Below are positions 45,196 through 54,459 of a stretch of 64,000 nt of DNA, one piece after another (the stretch's first letter is position 1; every line of letters starts with the position of its first letter). Source of the stretch: CALKZN01 sp050633785 (GTDB lineage: Bacteria > Pseudomonadota > Gammaproteobacteria > Arenicellales > Arenicellaceae); NCBI GenBank assembly GCA_050633785.1, contig JBOEHE010000009.1, positions 1 to 64,000 of the forward strand, given 5' to 3'. The notes beneath the pieces are model-generated. The model had not been told where the DNA came from, did not search any database, and was given only the letters and a program-made list of their open reading frames with translations. A program made the translations under genes and the position numbers.

Positions 45196-46668
45196 ATGAC
45201 ACATAAAATAATACCTGTAGAGCCGTTTGATTATTTCGTGTTTGGTGGTACTGGTGATCTGGCTCAGCGTAAATTATTGCCTGCTTTGTATCACCGGTTT
45301 GTTGATGGACAAATTCCTGAAACTGCTCGTATCATTGCCTGTGCCAGGTCTGAATACGATGATGCTTCATTCCAGGCTTTGATTGGTCAGGCAATAAACC
45401 GTTATGTTGATGATATTGACACAGAGGCTCTTGATGCATTTTTATTGTTGTTGAGCTACCACCATCTGGACGTTGCTGACAGTAAGGACTGGAAAGCCCT
45501 GGCCAAAGCAGTGAAAACGACTGATGCTGAGAGGATCCGAGTACATTATCTGTCGGTTGGCCCCTCGTTGTTTGCTCCAATTATCGATGGTTTGAAGGCC
45601 GAAGGCCTGCATCATAATGCGCGGTTAGTAGTTGAGAAACCTCTGGGTTTTGACTTTGTATCAGCCAGGGAACTCAATAATCGTTTGTCGAATGCCTTCG
45701 ATGAGCATCATATTTATCGTATTGATCATTATCTTGGTAAAGAGACGGTGCAAAACCTGATGGCCTTACGTTTTGCTAATGCTTTGTTTGAACCGTTATG
45801 GAACGCACGATATGTGGATCATGTGCAGATTACTGCCGCTGAAACTCTGGGTCTGCAAGGCCGCGGCGGGTACTACGATCGCTCTGGTGCCATGCGTGAT
45901 ATGGTGCAGAACCATTTGTTGCAACTGCTGTGTCTGAGTGCGATGGAACCGCCAGCTGCGTATGATGCCGATAGTGTCCGAGATGAAAAACTCAAAGTGC
46001 TGCGCAGTTTAAAGCCGCTCACTGGTAGTGATGTGTTGAAAAAAACGGTTCGAGGTCAATATGTAGCCAACGACAAGGCCTCTTCGTATTGGCACGATGT
46101 TGATAATCCGAACAGTCAAACCGAAAGTTATGTGGCCATTCAGGCAGAAATTGATAACTGGCGATGGGCAGGCACACCTTTTTATCTGCGTACAGGCAAA
46201 CGTTTGCGCTCTGATATGACAGAAATAACGTTCGTGTTTCGCGAAACACCACACTCTATTTTTGGTGAGTTGGATACACCAATCAAGCCTAATGCTCTGG
46301 TTATTCGGTTGCAGCCCAATGAGGGCATAGACTTGGAAATCATGACCAAAGATCCCGGGCCGGGTGGTTTGCGCTTGCGGCAATCATCCCTTGATACCAG
46401 TAATGAGTCTGGCAAAGAACCAGCTGGGCAGTCATTTCGTATGCCGGATGCTTATGAGCGTTTGTTGCTGGATGTGGTTCGAGGTAATCAGACCCTGTTT
46501 ATGCGAGGTGATGAGGTTGAAGCCGCCTGGCATTGGGTTGACCCAATTATCACGGCCTGGCAAGCATCGGGTGAAAGTCCTGAACAGTATGATAATGCCA
46601 GTCAAGGTCCTCCTGGGGCTGTAGACTTGATGGCGGCCAGTGGTCGAAGATGGCGCAGGATTCAATAA
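45196..46668 (+). CDS. zwf: Glucose-6-phosphate 1-dehydrogenase
   Basis: The 490-residue enzyme oxidises glucose 6-phosphate to 6-phosphogluconolactone. It has the N-terminal FGGTGDLAQRKLLPALY dinucleotide motif, VVEKPLGFD, and the active-site RIDHYLGKETVQN (His base) near residue 178. It is followed directly by pgl, edd and eda, defining an Entner-Doudoroff operon. Confidence 0.96.
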   Translation: MTHKIIPVEPFDYFVFGGTGDLAQRKLLPALYHRFVDGQIPETARIIACARSEYDDASFQALIGQAINRYVDDIDTEALDAFLLLLSYHHLDVADSKDWKALAKAVKTTDAERIRVHYLSVGPSLFAPIIDGLKAEGLHHNARLVVEKPLGFDFVSARELNNRLSNAFDEHHIYRIDHYLGKETVQNLMALRFANALFEPLWNARYVDHVQITAAETLGLQGRGGYYDRSGAMRDMVQNHLLQLLCLSAMEPPAAYDADSVRDEKLKVLRSLKPLTGSDVLKKTVRGQYVANDKASSYWHDVDNPNSQTESYVAIQAEIDNWRWAGTPFYLRTGKRLRSDMTEITFVFRETPHSIFGELDTPIKPNALVIRLQPNEGIDLEIMTKDPGPGGLRLRQSSLDTSNESGKEPAGQSFRMPDAYERLLLDVVRGNQTLFMRGDEVEAAWHWVDPIITAWQASGESPEQYDNASQGPPGAVDLMAASGRRWRRIQ

Positions 46669-46670
46669 TT

Positions 46671-47372
46671 ATGATTACGAAATACGCTACGAAACATTAT
46701 GAATTTCATGACGCTAAGGCACAGGCTCTTGCGCTTGCAGGGCAGGTTGCCGATGATTTATCAGGTTTGTTGCAAACCAAAGAACAGGTCAGTCTGTGTG
46801 TGCCGGGTGGATCAACTCCATCCTTATTTTTTAATGCTTTGAGCCAGTTTGATCTGGAATGGCAGAGAGTCAGGGTGTTGTTGACTGATGAGCGTTGGGT
46901 ACCTTTGGATCACCCAATGTCAAATGAAGCTCAATTGCGGACGCAGTTTGTGCGTAACGTGGCAACGAAAGTGGAAGTCATTTCATTTTTTGATGCCACT
47001 CAGCCAATAGATTCAGCAGTTGAAACCTTCAATCAGGCACTGGAGCATGTGTTGCCAGTCGATATATGTGTGTTGGGTATGGGCGATGATGGGCATACTG
47101 CTTCGTTGTTCCCTGACATGCATGGTTTGCAGTCTGCGCTCAATGGACAACTGCCTCCGGCTTTATTGCCAGCAAGGATTCCGAATAAACAGGAGTTACG
47201 TGTCAGTCTGAATCTGAGTGCGCTACTGACGGCTCAGCGGCATTATTTGTTGATAAAAGGTTCTGCCAAGCAAGCGGTAATATTGCAGGCAAGCGAAAAA
47301 CTCAACCCGAAACTACCTATTAGTTATGTACTGGCGGCGTGCTCGGTCGCGGTGTATTACTCAGAGCAATGA
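46671..47372 (+). CDS. pgl: 6-phosphogluconolactonase
   Basis: The protein of about 233 residues hydrolyses 6-phosphogluconolactone. It is a DevB/NagB-like fold with VCVPGGSTPS near the N-terminus, VLLTDERWVPLDHPMSNE near 79-96 and CVLGMGDDGHTASLFPD near 130. ATG 46671 lies just after the zwf stop, with CAGGA upstream; an in-frame ATG at 46650 would overlap zwf and add seven residues. Confidence 0.94.
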   Translation: MITKYATKHYEFHDAKAQALALAGQVADDLSGLLQTKEQVSLCVPGGSTPSLFFNALSQFDLEWQRVRVLLTDERWVPLDHPMSNEAQLRTQFVRNVATKVEVISFFDATQPIDSAVETFNQALEHVLPVDICVLGMGDDGHTASLFPDMHGLQSALNGQLPPALLPARIPNKQELRVSLNLSALLTAQRHYLLIKGSAKQAVILQASEKLNPKLPISYVLAACSVAVYYSEQ

Positions 47373-47393
47373 AAAATAACATCAGGAGAGATA

Positions 47394-49208
47394 ATGAGTG
47401 AACTGAATCCGGTCGTGAAGCAAGTGACCGAACGCATTGTTAAACGCAGTCAGGCCAACAGGCAAAACTATCTGGAGCGTATGCATCAGGCTATGGAATC
47501 ATCCGTGCAACGGTCGCAGTTGACCTGTGGCAATATGGCCCATGCCTGCGCCGCAGCAACAGTGAAAGAAAAACAGTTCTATGCGACAGATCAGGCAGCT
47601 AATCTCGGTATTGTAACAGCCTATAATGATATGTTGTCGGCGCATCAACCTTTTAAGGATTTTCCTGATCAGATCAAGCAAACGGCTTTGAGCTGTGGGG
47701 CCACTGCACAGGTAGCAGGCGCGGTGCCAGCAATGTGTGATGGAGTGACACAAGGCCAGAGTGGTATGGAATTATCTTTATTCTCGCGTGATGTGATTGC
47801 ATTGTCTGCCAGTGTGGCCTTATCACACCAATGTTTTGATGCCGTGGTTTATCTGGGAATTTGCGACAAAATCATACCAGGATTAAGCATTGCTGCAGCC
47901 AGTTTTGGCCATGTTCCTGCAATGATGTTGCCCGCAGGGCCTATGCCCTCAGGGATACCTAATGAAGAAAAGGCACTGGTTCGCCAGCGTTATGCTGCAG
48001 GCGAAGCGAATAAGAAGCAACTTTTAGACGTTGAGATGGGCTCATATCACAGTCCGGGTACCTGCACCTTTTTTGGCACCGCAAATACCAACCAACTAAT
48101 CATGGAAATCATGGGATTGCATTTACCGGGTGCCAGCTTTGTCAATCCCAACACTCCATTGCGTGATGCTTTGACTCGCCAAGGTGTTGAACGCAGCCTT
48201 GAATTAGTTTCCGGGCAAAAGGATTTTACGCCAGCTTGTGAAATATTCTCGGAAAAAAACTTTGTCAATGGTCTTGTGGGTCTATTGGCTTCTGGTGGAT
48301 CAACCAATCTGGTTATTCACCTGGTAGCAATGGCTAAGGCAGCGGGTATCAGCATTGTTTTGGAAGATTTTTCAGATTTATCCTCGGCAGTCCCTATGAT
48401 CAGTCGTGTCTATCCGAATGGCTGGGCAGATGTGAATACATTTCAAGCAGCTGGGGGCATGGCACTTTTTATTCGTGAGTTGCTTCAGGCCGGTTTATTA
48501 CACAATGAAGTTAAAACCGTAGTCGGTACGCAATTGTCAGACTACATTCGGGTTCCTCAGCTGAACAAGGCTGGCAAAGTAGACTGGGTTGATGCTCCAG
48601 CAGAAAGTGCTAATGATGGTGTTTTAACCACTGTTGACAAGGCGTTTTCTGCCACAGGTGGATTGACTTTGCTGCAAGGTAATCTGGGGCGGGCTATTGT
48701 GAAAACATCCGCTTTGAAACCTGAACAACGTAAAGTTCACGCTCCGGCCAGGGTCTTTTATACCCAGGCTCAGGTCAAAGAAGCTTTTGAAGCCGGTGAA
48801 TTGAATTGTGACTTTGTCTGTGTGCTGTGCTTTCAAGGGCCTCAGGCCAATGGTATGCCAGAGCTGCATGCCTTGACACCAATACTTTCTGCTATTCAGG
48901 CAAAAGGTTATCAGGTTGCTTTGGTAACCGATGGCAGGATGTCTGGTGCTTCAGGGAAAATACCGGCAGCAATTCATGTGTCACCGGAGGCCTTAGCGGG
49001 TGGAGCAATTGCCAAAGTGTGTGATGGTGACTTAATTATGGTCAATGCAGACAGTGGTGAATTGACCGTTGAAGCTGCTGATCTTATTGAACGAGATGCT
49101 GTGATTCCTGATATGTCACATTACCAGCAAGGCTGCGGCCGAGAGTTATTCACTGGTTTCCGCGATAGGGTTGCAGCAGCCGAGGATGGTGGGAGTGTCT
49201 TATTTTGA
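47394..49208 (+). CDS. edd: Phosphogluconate dehydratase
   Basis: The 604-residue IlvD/Edd enzyme dehydrates 6-phosphogluconate to 2-keto-3-deoxy-6-phosphogluconate. Iron-sulphur ligands lie in the AVPAMCDGVTQG and YLGICDKIIPG segments, with a further conserved GTCTFFGTANTN region. The C-terminal domain shows LVTDGRMSGASGKIPAAIHV. An AGGAGA ribosome-binding site precedes the ATG. The length is normal. Confidence 0.96.
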   Translation: MSELNPVVKQVTERIVKRSQANRQNYLERMHQAMESSVQRSQLTCGNMAHACAAATVKEKQFYATDQAANLGIVTAYNDMLSAHQPFKDFPDQIKQTALSCGATAQVAGAVPAMCDGVTQGQSGMELSLFSRDVIALSASVALSHQCFDAVVYLGICDKIIPGLSIAAASFGHVPAMMLPAGPMPSGIPNEEKALVRQRYAAGEANKKQLLDVEMGSYHSPGTCTFFGTANTNQLIMEIMGLHLPGASFVNPNTPLRDALTRQGVERSLELVSGQKDFTPACEIFSEKNFVNGLVGLLASGGSTNLVIHLVAMAKAAGISIVLEDFSDLSSAVPMISRVYPNGWADVNTFQAAGGMALFIRELLQAGLLHNEVKTVVGTQLSDYIRVPQLNKAGKVDWVDAPAESANDGVLTTVDKAFSATGGLTLLQGNLGRAIVKTSALKPEQRKVHAPARVFYTQAQVKEAFEAGELNCDFVCVLCFQGPQANGMPELHALTPILSAIQAKGYQVALVTDGRMSGASGKIPAAIHVSPEALAGGAIAKVCDGDLIMVNADSGELTVEAADLIERDAVIPDMSHYQQGCGRELFTGFRDRVAAAEDGGSVLF

Positions 49209-49292
49209 TAGAGACTCATTCAGTAAACAACAATCGACATTCCCAGAAATGGGCAAACAAAAACATCGAGATATAAAAATCAGGTCAAAACT

Positions 49293-49934
49293 ATGATAAC
49301 GGCGCAAGAAGCTTCAATGAATATTAAACAATCAGTCGCAGGGGTTAAGGTTATCCCTGTGCTGGTTCTTGATGACGAGAAAGTAGCGGTGGAGTTAGCT
49401 AAAGTTCTTGTCGATTTGGGTCTACCCGTGTTGGAAGTGACTTTGCGTACGCTTAATGCTTTGCGAGTGATTGAAAAAATGGCGTCTGTGGATGGCGCTG
49501 TGATTGCTGCTGGAACAGTTCTGTCTGAAGTGCAGGTGCAACAATGCCAGTCAGCGGGAGCCAGTTTTCTGGTATCTCCGGGGTGTACACAAAAACTGGA
49601 AGCAGCCGCATTGCAAGCCAATATGCCTTTGCTGCCAGGAGTTGCAACTGCTTCAGAAGTGATGCAAATGGCAGACTCAGGTTTTGATTTTCTGAAATTC
49701 TTTCCGGCAGCTATCAATGGTGGTGTTAATGCCTTAAAAGCACTGGGAGGTCCATTGCCACATGTCTCATTTTGTCCGACTGGTGGCGTGAATTCGAACA
49801 ATTTGGGGGACTATCTGGCATTGAAAAATGTTCTGTGTGCCGGAGGCTCCTGGTTGGTCACTGACCAAGATGTACGTGAGCGAAATTGGTCCGAGGTTCA
49901 ACAAAAAGCGCAGGCACTTACTCACATGGTTTGA
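49293..49934 (+). CDS. eda: KDPG/KHG aldolase
   Basis: The 213-residue class I aldolase splits 2-keto-3-deoxy-6-phosphogluconate to pyruvate and glyceraldehyde 3-phosphate. The Schiff-base Lys135 is in FLKFFPAA and the catalytic Glu48 in LEVTLRT; AAGTVLS and the phosphate-binding PTGGVN are also present. The start at 49293 has AGGT upstream, and 49317 (MNIKQ) is a possible shorter start. Confidence 0.95.
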   Translation: MITAQEASMNIKQSVAGVKVIPVLVLDDEKVAVELAKVLVDLGLPVLEVTLRTLNALRVIEKMASVDGAVIAAGTVLSEVQVQQCQSAGASFLVSPGCTQKLEAAALQANMPLLPGVATASEVMQMADSGFDFLKFFPAAINGGVNALKALGGPLPHVSFCPTGGVNSNNLGDYLALKNVLCAGGSWLVTDQDVRERNWSEVQQKAQALTHMV

Positions 49935-50023
49935 TGTGTTGTTGCTTATGATTAACAGCTATGGCAACAACGGCAACTACCATCAGGTGGGTGTTTTATT
50001 CTAAATTCAACAGGTATCTGATT

Positions 50024-51067
50024 ATGGATAAAAAATTCTCAATCAAACATATTGCAGCTCAGGCTTCAGTTAGCTCAGCGACAGTTGATCGGGTTATCAA
50101 TGATCGGCCCGGCGTTAGTATTCATACGCGTCAACGGGTTTTAAATGCCGTTGACGAGTTGGAAAAGAACTATACAAAAATAAGTCTTTCAGGACGCCAG
50201 ACCTATATCGATTTTGTCGTTCATCAACATTACGGAGGGGGGAAGTTTATTAAAGACGCCGTTTCTCGCGTGTTGCCTTTAATGACATCGTCGAATATCA
50301 ATCCTCGATTTCATTTTTTCCTTGATGATGAACCTGTGGAGATTGCTCGAAAAATTGATCATATCATTGATATGGGCAGCAGCGGGTTGGTGGTGACAGC
50401 GCCGGATGAATTCCCTATCAGGGCCTCGATCAACCGGGCCTATCGTTTAGGCGTACCCACAGTGACGTTTGATTCGGATATACCTTACTCGGAGCGAGTT
50501 CATTTTGTTGGGGCCAGACATTTTGCTGACGGACAGACTGCTGCTTATTTTATGGGGCAGTGGCTCAAACAATCCAGTAAGAGTTTGTTAGTGCCGGTTT
50601 TGCGTTCGAATTTCTTCAATCAGGTGGAAAGAGAAGCCGGTTTCCGGCAGTTGATGCGACAGAAATATCCAGGCCGTAAGGTGGATGTCCTGGATTGTGG
50701 TTCAGGAAACTATGAGGACACACTGATGAGCATCAGCCAGTATCTAGACGAAGGAGGGCAAGCCAGTTCAATTTACAGTATAGGGGGCAATAACTCGGCG
50801 ATACGAACCGCCTTTGAACAGCATGATAAAGCCATCGATATTTTTATCAGCCATAACTTGAATGAGGTCAACAAGTCGTTGTTGTTGCAGGACAGAATGA
50901 ACATGGTGCTTGATCATAATCTGGAACAGAGTATCTACCAGAGTTTTTTATTTATTCTCAAGTTTCACAAACATGTTCAAAGTGTTCAGCCTGTTCTGCA
51001 GAATCATACTTCGATTATTACAGCATTCAACTTGCTCACTGAAGATAGTATTCCTGCGTATGGTTGA
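50024..51067 (+). CDS. LacI-family transcriptional regulator 2
   Basis: The 347-residue protein is a clear homologue of the product of 32193-33209. It has the same TVDRVIN-DRPGV helix-turn-helix region, a shared NPRFHFF segment, PTVTFDSD and the SIGGNNSAI effector pocket region. It follows eda on the same strand. ATG 50024 was chosen because the extension to 49961 lacks a regulator-like sequence. It may sense a sugar phosphate or Entner-Doudoroff intermediate. Confidence 0.87.
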   Translation: MDKKFSIKHIAAQASVSSATVDRVINDRPGVSIHTRQRVLNAVDELEKNYTKISLSGRQTYIDFVVHQHYGGGKFIKDAVSRVLPLMTSSNINPRFHFFLDDEPVEIARKIDHIIDMGSSGLVVTAPDEFPIRASINRAYRLGVPTVTFDSDIPYSERVHFVGARHFADGQTAAYFMGQWLKQSSKSLLVPVLRSNFFNQVEREAGFRQLMRQKYPGRKVDVLDCGSGNYEDTLMSISQYLDEGGQASSIYSIGGNNSAIRTAFEQHDKAIDIFISHNLNEVNKSLLLQDRMNMVLDHNLEQSIYQSFLFILKFHKHVQSVQPVLQNHTSIITAFNLLTEDSIPAYG

Positions 51068-51101
51068 CTGCCAGTGATCATCTCAAAGCTACGTTTATAT
51101 T

Positions 51102-51542
51102 CTATGAATGATCAATTGGTATGTCATTTGGAAATGGCTTGCCTTTGCCCGTTTCAGCTACCTCTTTGAGGCTAAGTAGAAATACGGCCCATTTAGTACA
51201 ACAGTGAGCCATAAAATCTGTTGATTCTTTCCAGTTAGAGTGAGTAAACTTGATAAAGGTTTGTTCTTCATCAACGTGCAAATCAAATAAAATTTCTGTC
51301 CCCATCCAGGCTTCTGGCATAGTACCGGAATGTTTCCAGCGAACAACCTTGTTTGGAATGAGTTCTGACACAGAAAAGTCCGGGCCTGCGCCACCAAAAC
51401 GAAATTTAATGATTGAATTGACTTTACCTGCTCCAGATACATCATTTGTCCACCATTTTGAAAGACCAGTATCCGTTGTTAGTAATTCATAAATCGCTTC
51501 GGGTGAAGACTTAATCCCAACTTTGTGAGCTATCGTATTCAT
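51102..51542 (-). CDS. SRPBCC (AHSA1/START-like) domain protein
   Basis: The 146-residue protein has the compact AHSA1-like fold: KSSPEAIYELLTTDTGLSKWWT at the start and WKESTDFMAHCCTKWAVFLLSLKE in the C-terminal helix. Such proteins bind hydrophobic ligands or act as chaperone co-factors; no function can be inferred from context. It stands alone, with its own start on the minus strand. Confidence 0.82.
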   Translation of the reverse strand: MNTIAHKVGIKSSPEAIYELLTTDTGLSKWWTNDVSGAGKVNSIIKFRFGGAGPDFSVSELIPNKVVRWKHSGTMPEAWMGTEILFDLHVDEEQTFIKFTHSNWKESTDFMAHCCTKWAVFLLSLKEVAETGKGKPFPNDIPIDHS

Positions 51543-51704
51543 ATAGAAACACCATTAGATTGCAGTTAGACTTGAGCTGTTAAATTATAATTTAACCATT
51601 AATAAGCCAACATGCGTGGTCCATTAGAATAAAAGTTACTCTACAGGAATACTTCTAGCTCCTTATATCTGTGTAAAATTTTTCATCAGGAAAGGTGCAA
51701 TACC

Positions 51705-52619
51705 TTAATTTAATAAGCCATGTTCTATCAAAAAGTCTTCAGCAACTTCCCAGATTAATACCCGGTCAACATCCACTCTTGCATTCAGTTTTGTCATGGA
51801 TTCATCTGTCAATAAGGCTGAAATATCATTAAGGTAACCTGCCAGTTGCGGGTTTGCTTGCAAGGCATCTTTATGAATTACCGGAGCTAATATATATTGA
51901 GGGAAGAAGCGTCGGTCATCTTCCAACACAGTTAACCCCATTGAAATGATGCGACCATCAGTTGAATAAACTAGAGCTACATCAAACTTTTCATCGCGTA
52001 AGGCTTTATAAACCAAGCCAATTTCTGTGCGTTGCACATCCTCTCTGGGGATATTGAATTTATATTTTTTTTCAAGTGCACCTAAGCCGTCATTACGGGT
52101 ATACCACTCAAGATCAGAAGCTAGAGTGAGCCCGCCAATGTTGTTTTGATAACGAGCCAGATCACTGATTGTACGTATTCCTTTCGCCTTCGCATCTTCG
52201 CTACGCATTGCCAGTGCGTAAGTGTCATTGGCATTGGATTTATCCAGCCAGACTAAGCCAATCTTTTCATCTTCTGTCTTCAACCATGAATATATGGTCT
52301 CCAGCGGTTGGCCAGTGTAATTTTGATTGTGGGTAGCCAGAAAAGCTGTTGCCACATAATCCCAGAACAGGTTGATTTCGTTGCGTTCGAGCTTTTCACG
52401 CAAGTCTCTGGCGGTTAAACCTCGGTCATTATCCACTTTAAAACCTTTTTCTTCCAGATATTGAGTTGTCATTTCGGACAGGATAATTTGTTCAGTAAAG
52501 CCTTCGCTACCAACCTTAATAGTCGTTACAGCCTGGGCTGTAAGGGACATAAGAGTTGAAAGGCATAGAGCAATGCCCAATGGGTATACTATTGGTTTAA
52601 GATTGTGTATGAACGTCAT
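51705..52619 (-). CDS. OpuAC-like quaternary-amine binding protein (orphan)
   Basis: The 304-residue secreted protein (signal peptide about 1-30, cleaved after AQA) is an OpuAC/OsmF-type binding domain. It begins TIKVGSEGFTEQIILSEM and contains LFWDYVATA and LASDLEWYTRNDGLGALEKKY, all typical of betaine/choline-family binding proteins. GAGGTG upstream of 52619 supports this start over the longer frame to 52658. No permease or ATPase gene is adjacent. Its nearness to gbcAB suggests it supplies glycine betaine or choline. Confidence 0.85.
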   Translation of the reverse strand: MTFIHNLKPIVYPLGIALCLSTLMSLTAQAVTTIKVGSEGFTEQIILSEMTTQYLEEKGFKVDNDRGLTARDLREKLERNEINLFWDYVATAFLATHNQNYTGQPLETIYSWLKTEDEKIGLVWLDKSNANDTYALAMRSEDAKAKGIRTISDLARYQNNIGGLTLASDLEWYTRNDGLGALEKKYKFNIPREDVQRTEIGLVYKALRDEKFDVALVYSTDGRIISMGLTVLEDDRRFFPQYILAPVIHKDALQANPQLAGYLNDISALLTDESMTKLNARVDVDRVLIWEVAEDFLIEHGLLN

Positions 52620-52814
52620 AAGCACCTCGCTGTTGTTCTTGTTATGAGATATCGACATTACTAAGGGCTAAAGAAAAATGTGGTGGGAGTCTTTTATTGA
52701 AGAATGAATCACGGTGGTCATTTTTGTTTGCACATTACGTTATGCTGAAGTCTCGTTATATCAATGGGTGATTAAGTGTGTTGTATTAATGGATAAGTGT
52801 CGCTGGTCTTACGG

Positions 52815-53819
52815 CTAACGCTGTGATGCCGCTGCCTGTATTAATTCTCGGCCAATTTCATTTTCCTTTTGTTTCCATAATGGCAGCATAGCCTTGATCC
52901 ACTGCTGTCTCTGGTCAACGGATAGCCGAGTAATGGTGGTGCCTGAGTCGATGAGTTTAAGTCGATCAATGGCATTTTGTTCTTTGGCTAAGGCATTACC
53001 GTATTGGATAGCTTCCTGCATTGCTTGCTGAAAAGTATCGCGCAAATCTTCAGGAAGGTTGTTGAGAAATTTCTGTGAAGTAATGACAGCATAGCCAAGG
53101 TGGGTGTGGTTGGACTCTAAAATGTATTGTTGATATTTATAGAAACGATTGAATTGAATGCTGGAATAGTCACTCATCTGGGCATCAACACGCCCTTTAC
53201 GCAGTGCACGTGATACTCTGGAAAAGGGCAGTTCTACCGCTAGAGCTCCCATATTCTGGATCCATGATTTTTCTATTTCAGAGCTGGTTGTTCTGACTGA
53301 TAAACCTTGCAAGTCCTGTGGAGTCACTACTTTCTTGTCGGAAGAAATCTGGCCCATGCCGCCTATCATATAACCTAATCCGGTGAAACCTGAGCTTTTT
53401 AATGAATTCATTAAACGCTCCGCGTAAACACCTTGCAGGAAGGCTTCAGCAGCAGAAGGGCCTGAGAAAATGAAGGGTAAGTCAAACACCTGAAAGCGTT
53501 TGGAATGTTGTTTGACCAGGCTCAGAGACGGAGCTGCAATTTCAATTTTACCAATCAACAAGGCATCCATGGCTTTCACGTCATCGACAATTCTTCCTTC
53601 TGGAAAAACAGTGACAAACATTTTGTCAGTGCCAATGCGTTCACGGATTAAATTCTGAAAATAACGCGCCATTTTTCCTCGTGGAGAGTCATCTGAGTCT
53701 ACATGTGAAAAGCGAACTTCAATGATATTTTCATTTTGTGAATAGCTGCTATGGCATATAAATGAAGCACACGTAATAAGCAACGTGAATGAGATGGTTC
53801 TTTTTATTGTTATTAGCAT
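52815..53819 (-). CDS. TRAP-type DctP family solute-binding protein 2 (orphan)
   Basis: The 334-residue DctP protein has an N-terminal signal region (about 1-27) and motifs VRFSHVDSDDSPRGKMA, FDLPFIFSGPSAAEAFLQG, and a C-terminal GRELIQAAASQR matching the end of the DctP protein at 2473-3456. The conserved solute-carboxylate Arg region is visible in SVRTTSSEIE. No DctQ or DctM partner is adjacent. Confidence 0.87.
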   Translation of the reverse strand: MLITIKRTISFTLLITCASFICHSSYSQNENIIEVRFSHVDSDDSPRGKMARYFQNLIRERIGTDKMFVTVFPEGRIVDDVKAMDALLIGKIEIAAPSLSLVKQHSKRFQVFDLPFIFSGPSAAEAFLQGVYAERLMNSLKSSGFTGLGYMIGGMGQISSDKKVVTPQDLQGLSVRTTSSEIEKSWIQNMGALAVELPFSRVSRALRKGRVDAQMSDYSSIQFNRFYKYQQYILESNHTHLGYAVITSQKFLNNLPEDLRDTFQQAMQEAIQYGNALAKEQNAIDRLKLIDSGTTITRLSVDQRQQWIKAMLPLWKQKENEIGRELIQAAASQR

Positions 53820-54459
53820 TCTTATCTCCCGAGCGATGAATTTTTTATAATATACTCGATATGTTATTATAAATTGTGGAAAAATTTATGCTGTTCTTAT
53901 AGCGACAAAACCTTACCTTTATGCGAATTAATCAGTTGAATTTATTGTTTTTAGAATGATCAGGCCCTTAAAAATAAGGGCCTGATTCCAGCTACAAGCG
54001 GTTATATTGACTTTTTATGAGGTAACACCATCAAAGTGCTTACTCAATGATTTGTTGCTGAAGATTGCTCTTTGTTCAATGGAAGCACTGGGCTTAAAAA
54101 AGACTTTCAACAAGGAAAAGTGACGTCAGTCGCAAGAAGATAAGTTGATGTCGTCACAGCGAAAGCCATTTCAATCTACTGGTATATGATTTTCGAAAAT
54201 GGTCTTGGGTTTTGTTGTACTGATTTTGCGGTATTTCGACAGGATCGAACGAAATCAGAATCGAAAAACTCTATGAAAAAATACTCAAAATGGTCTTTAG
54301 CAACATGCTCAATTACCTCCAAATCTTTGAATGGTGGTAGTGGAGCTAAAGCCCAACAATGGTTATAGATTTTGCAGGAATTTTGAAATCGAAGTGCTCT
54401 CTGGTGGAAACACTGAGATTTTCATTAAATAGATAAATTATTAAACAACAGGTATCGAT
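53820..54459. other. Intergenic region before gbcA
   Basis: This 640-base gap holds a perfect 12-pair hairpin (53959-53986) and otherwise no recognisable gene. A 60-codon plus-strand frame at 54186-54368 has no family resemblance and no good ribosome site, so it is not called. The segment presumably carries the gbcA promoter. Confidence 0.5.
53959..53986. terminator. Perfect 12-base-pair hairpin without clear U tract
   Basis: ATCAGGCCCTTA (53959-53970) and TAAGGGCCTGAT (53975-53986) pair exactly around AAAA. Neither side has a T run of terminator quality. The sequence TCAGGCCCT also occurs twice near 57083 and 57318. Confidence 0.45.

Noticed and set aside
54186..54368. 60-codon plus-strand frame before gbcA
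   Set aside because: No recognisable family, poor initiation context and no conserved pattern; most likely random open frame.
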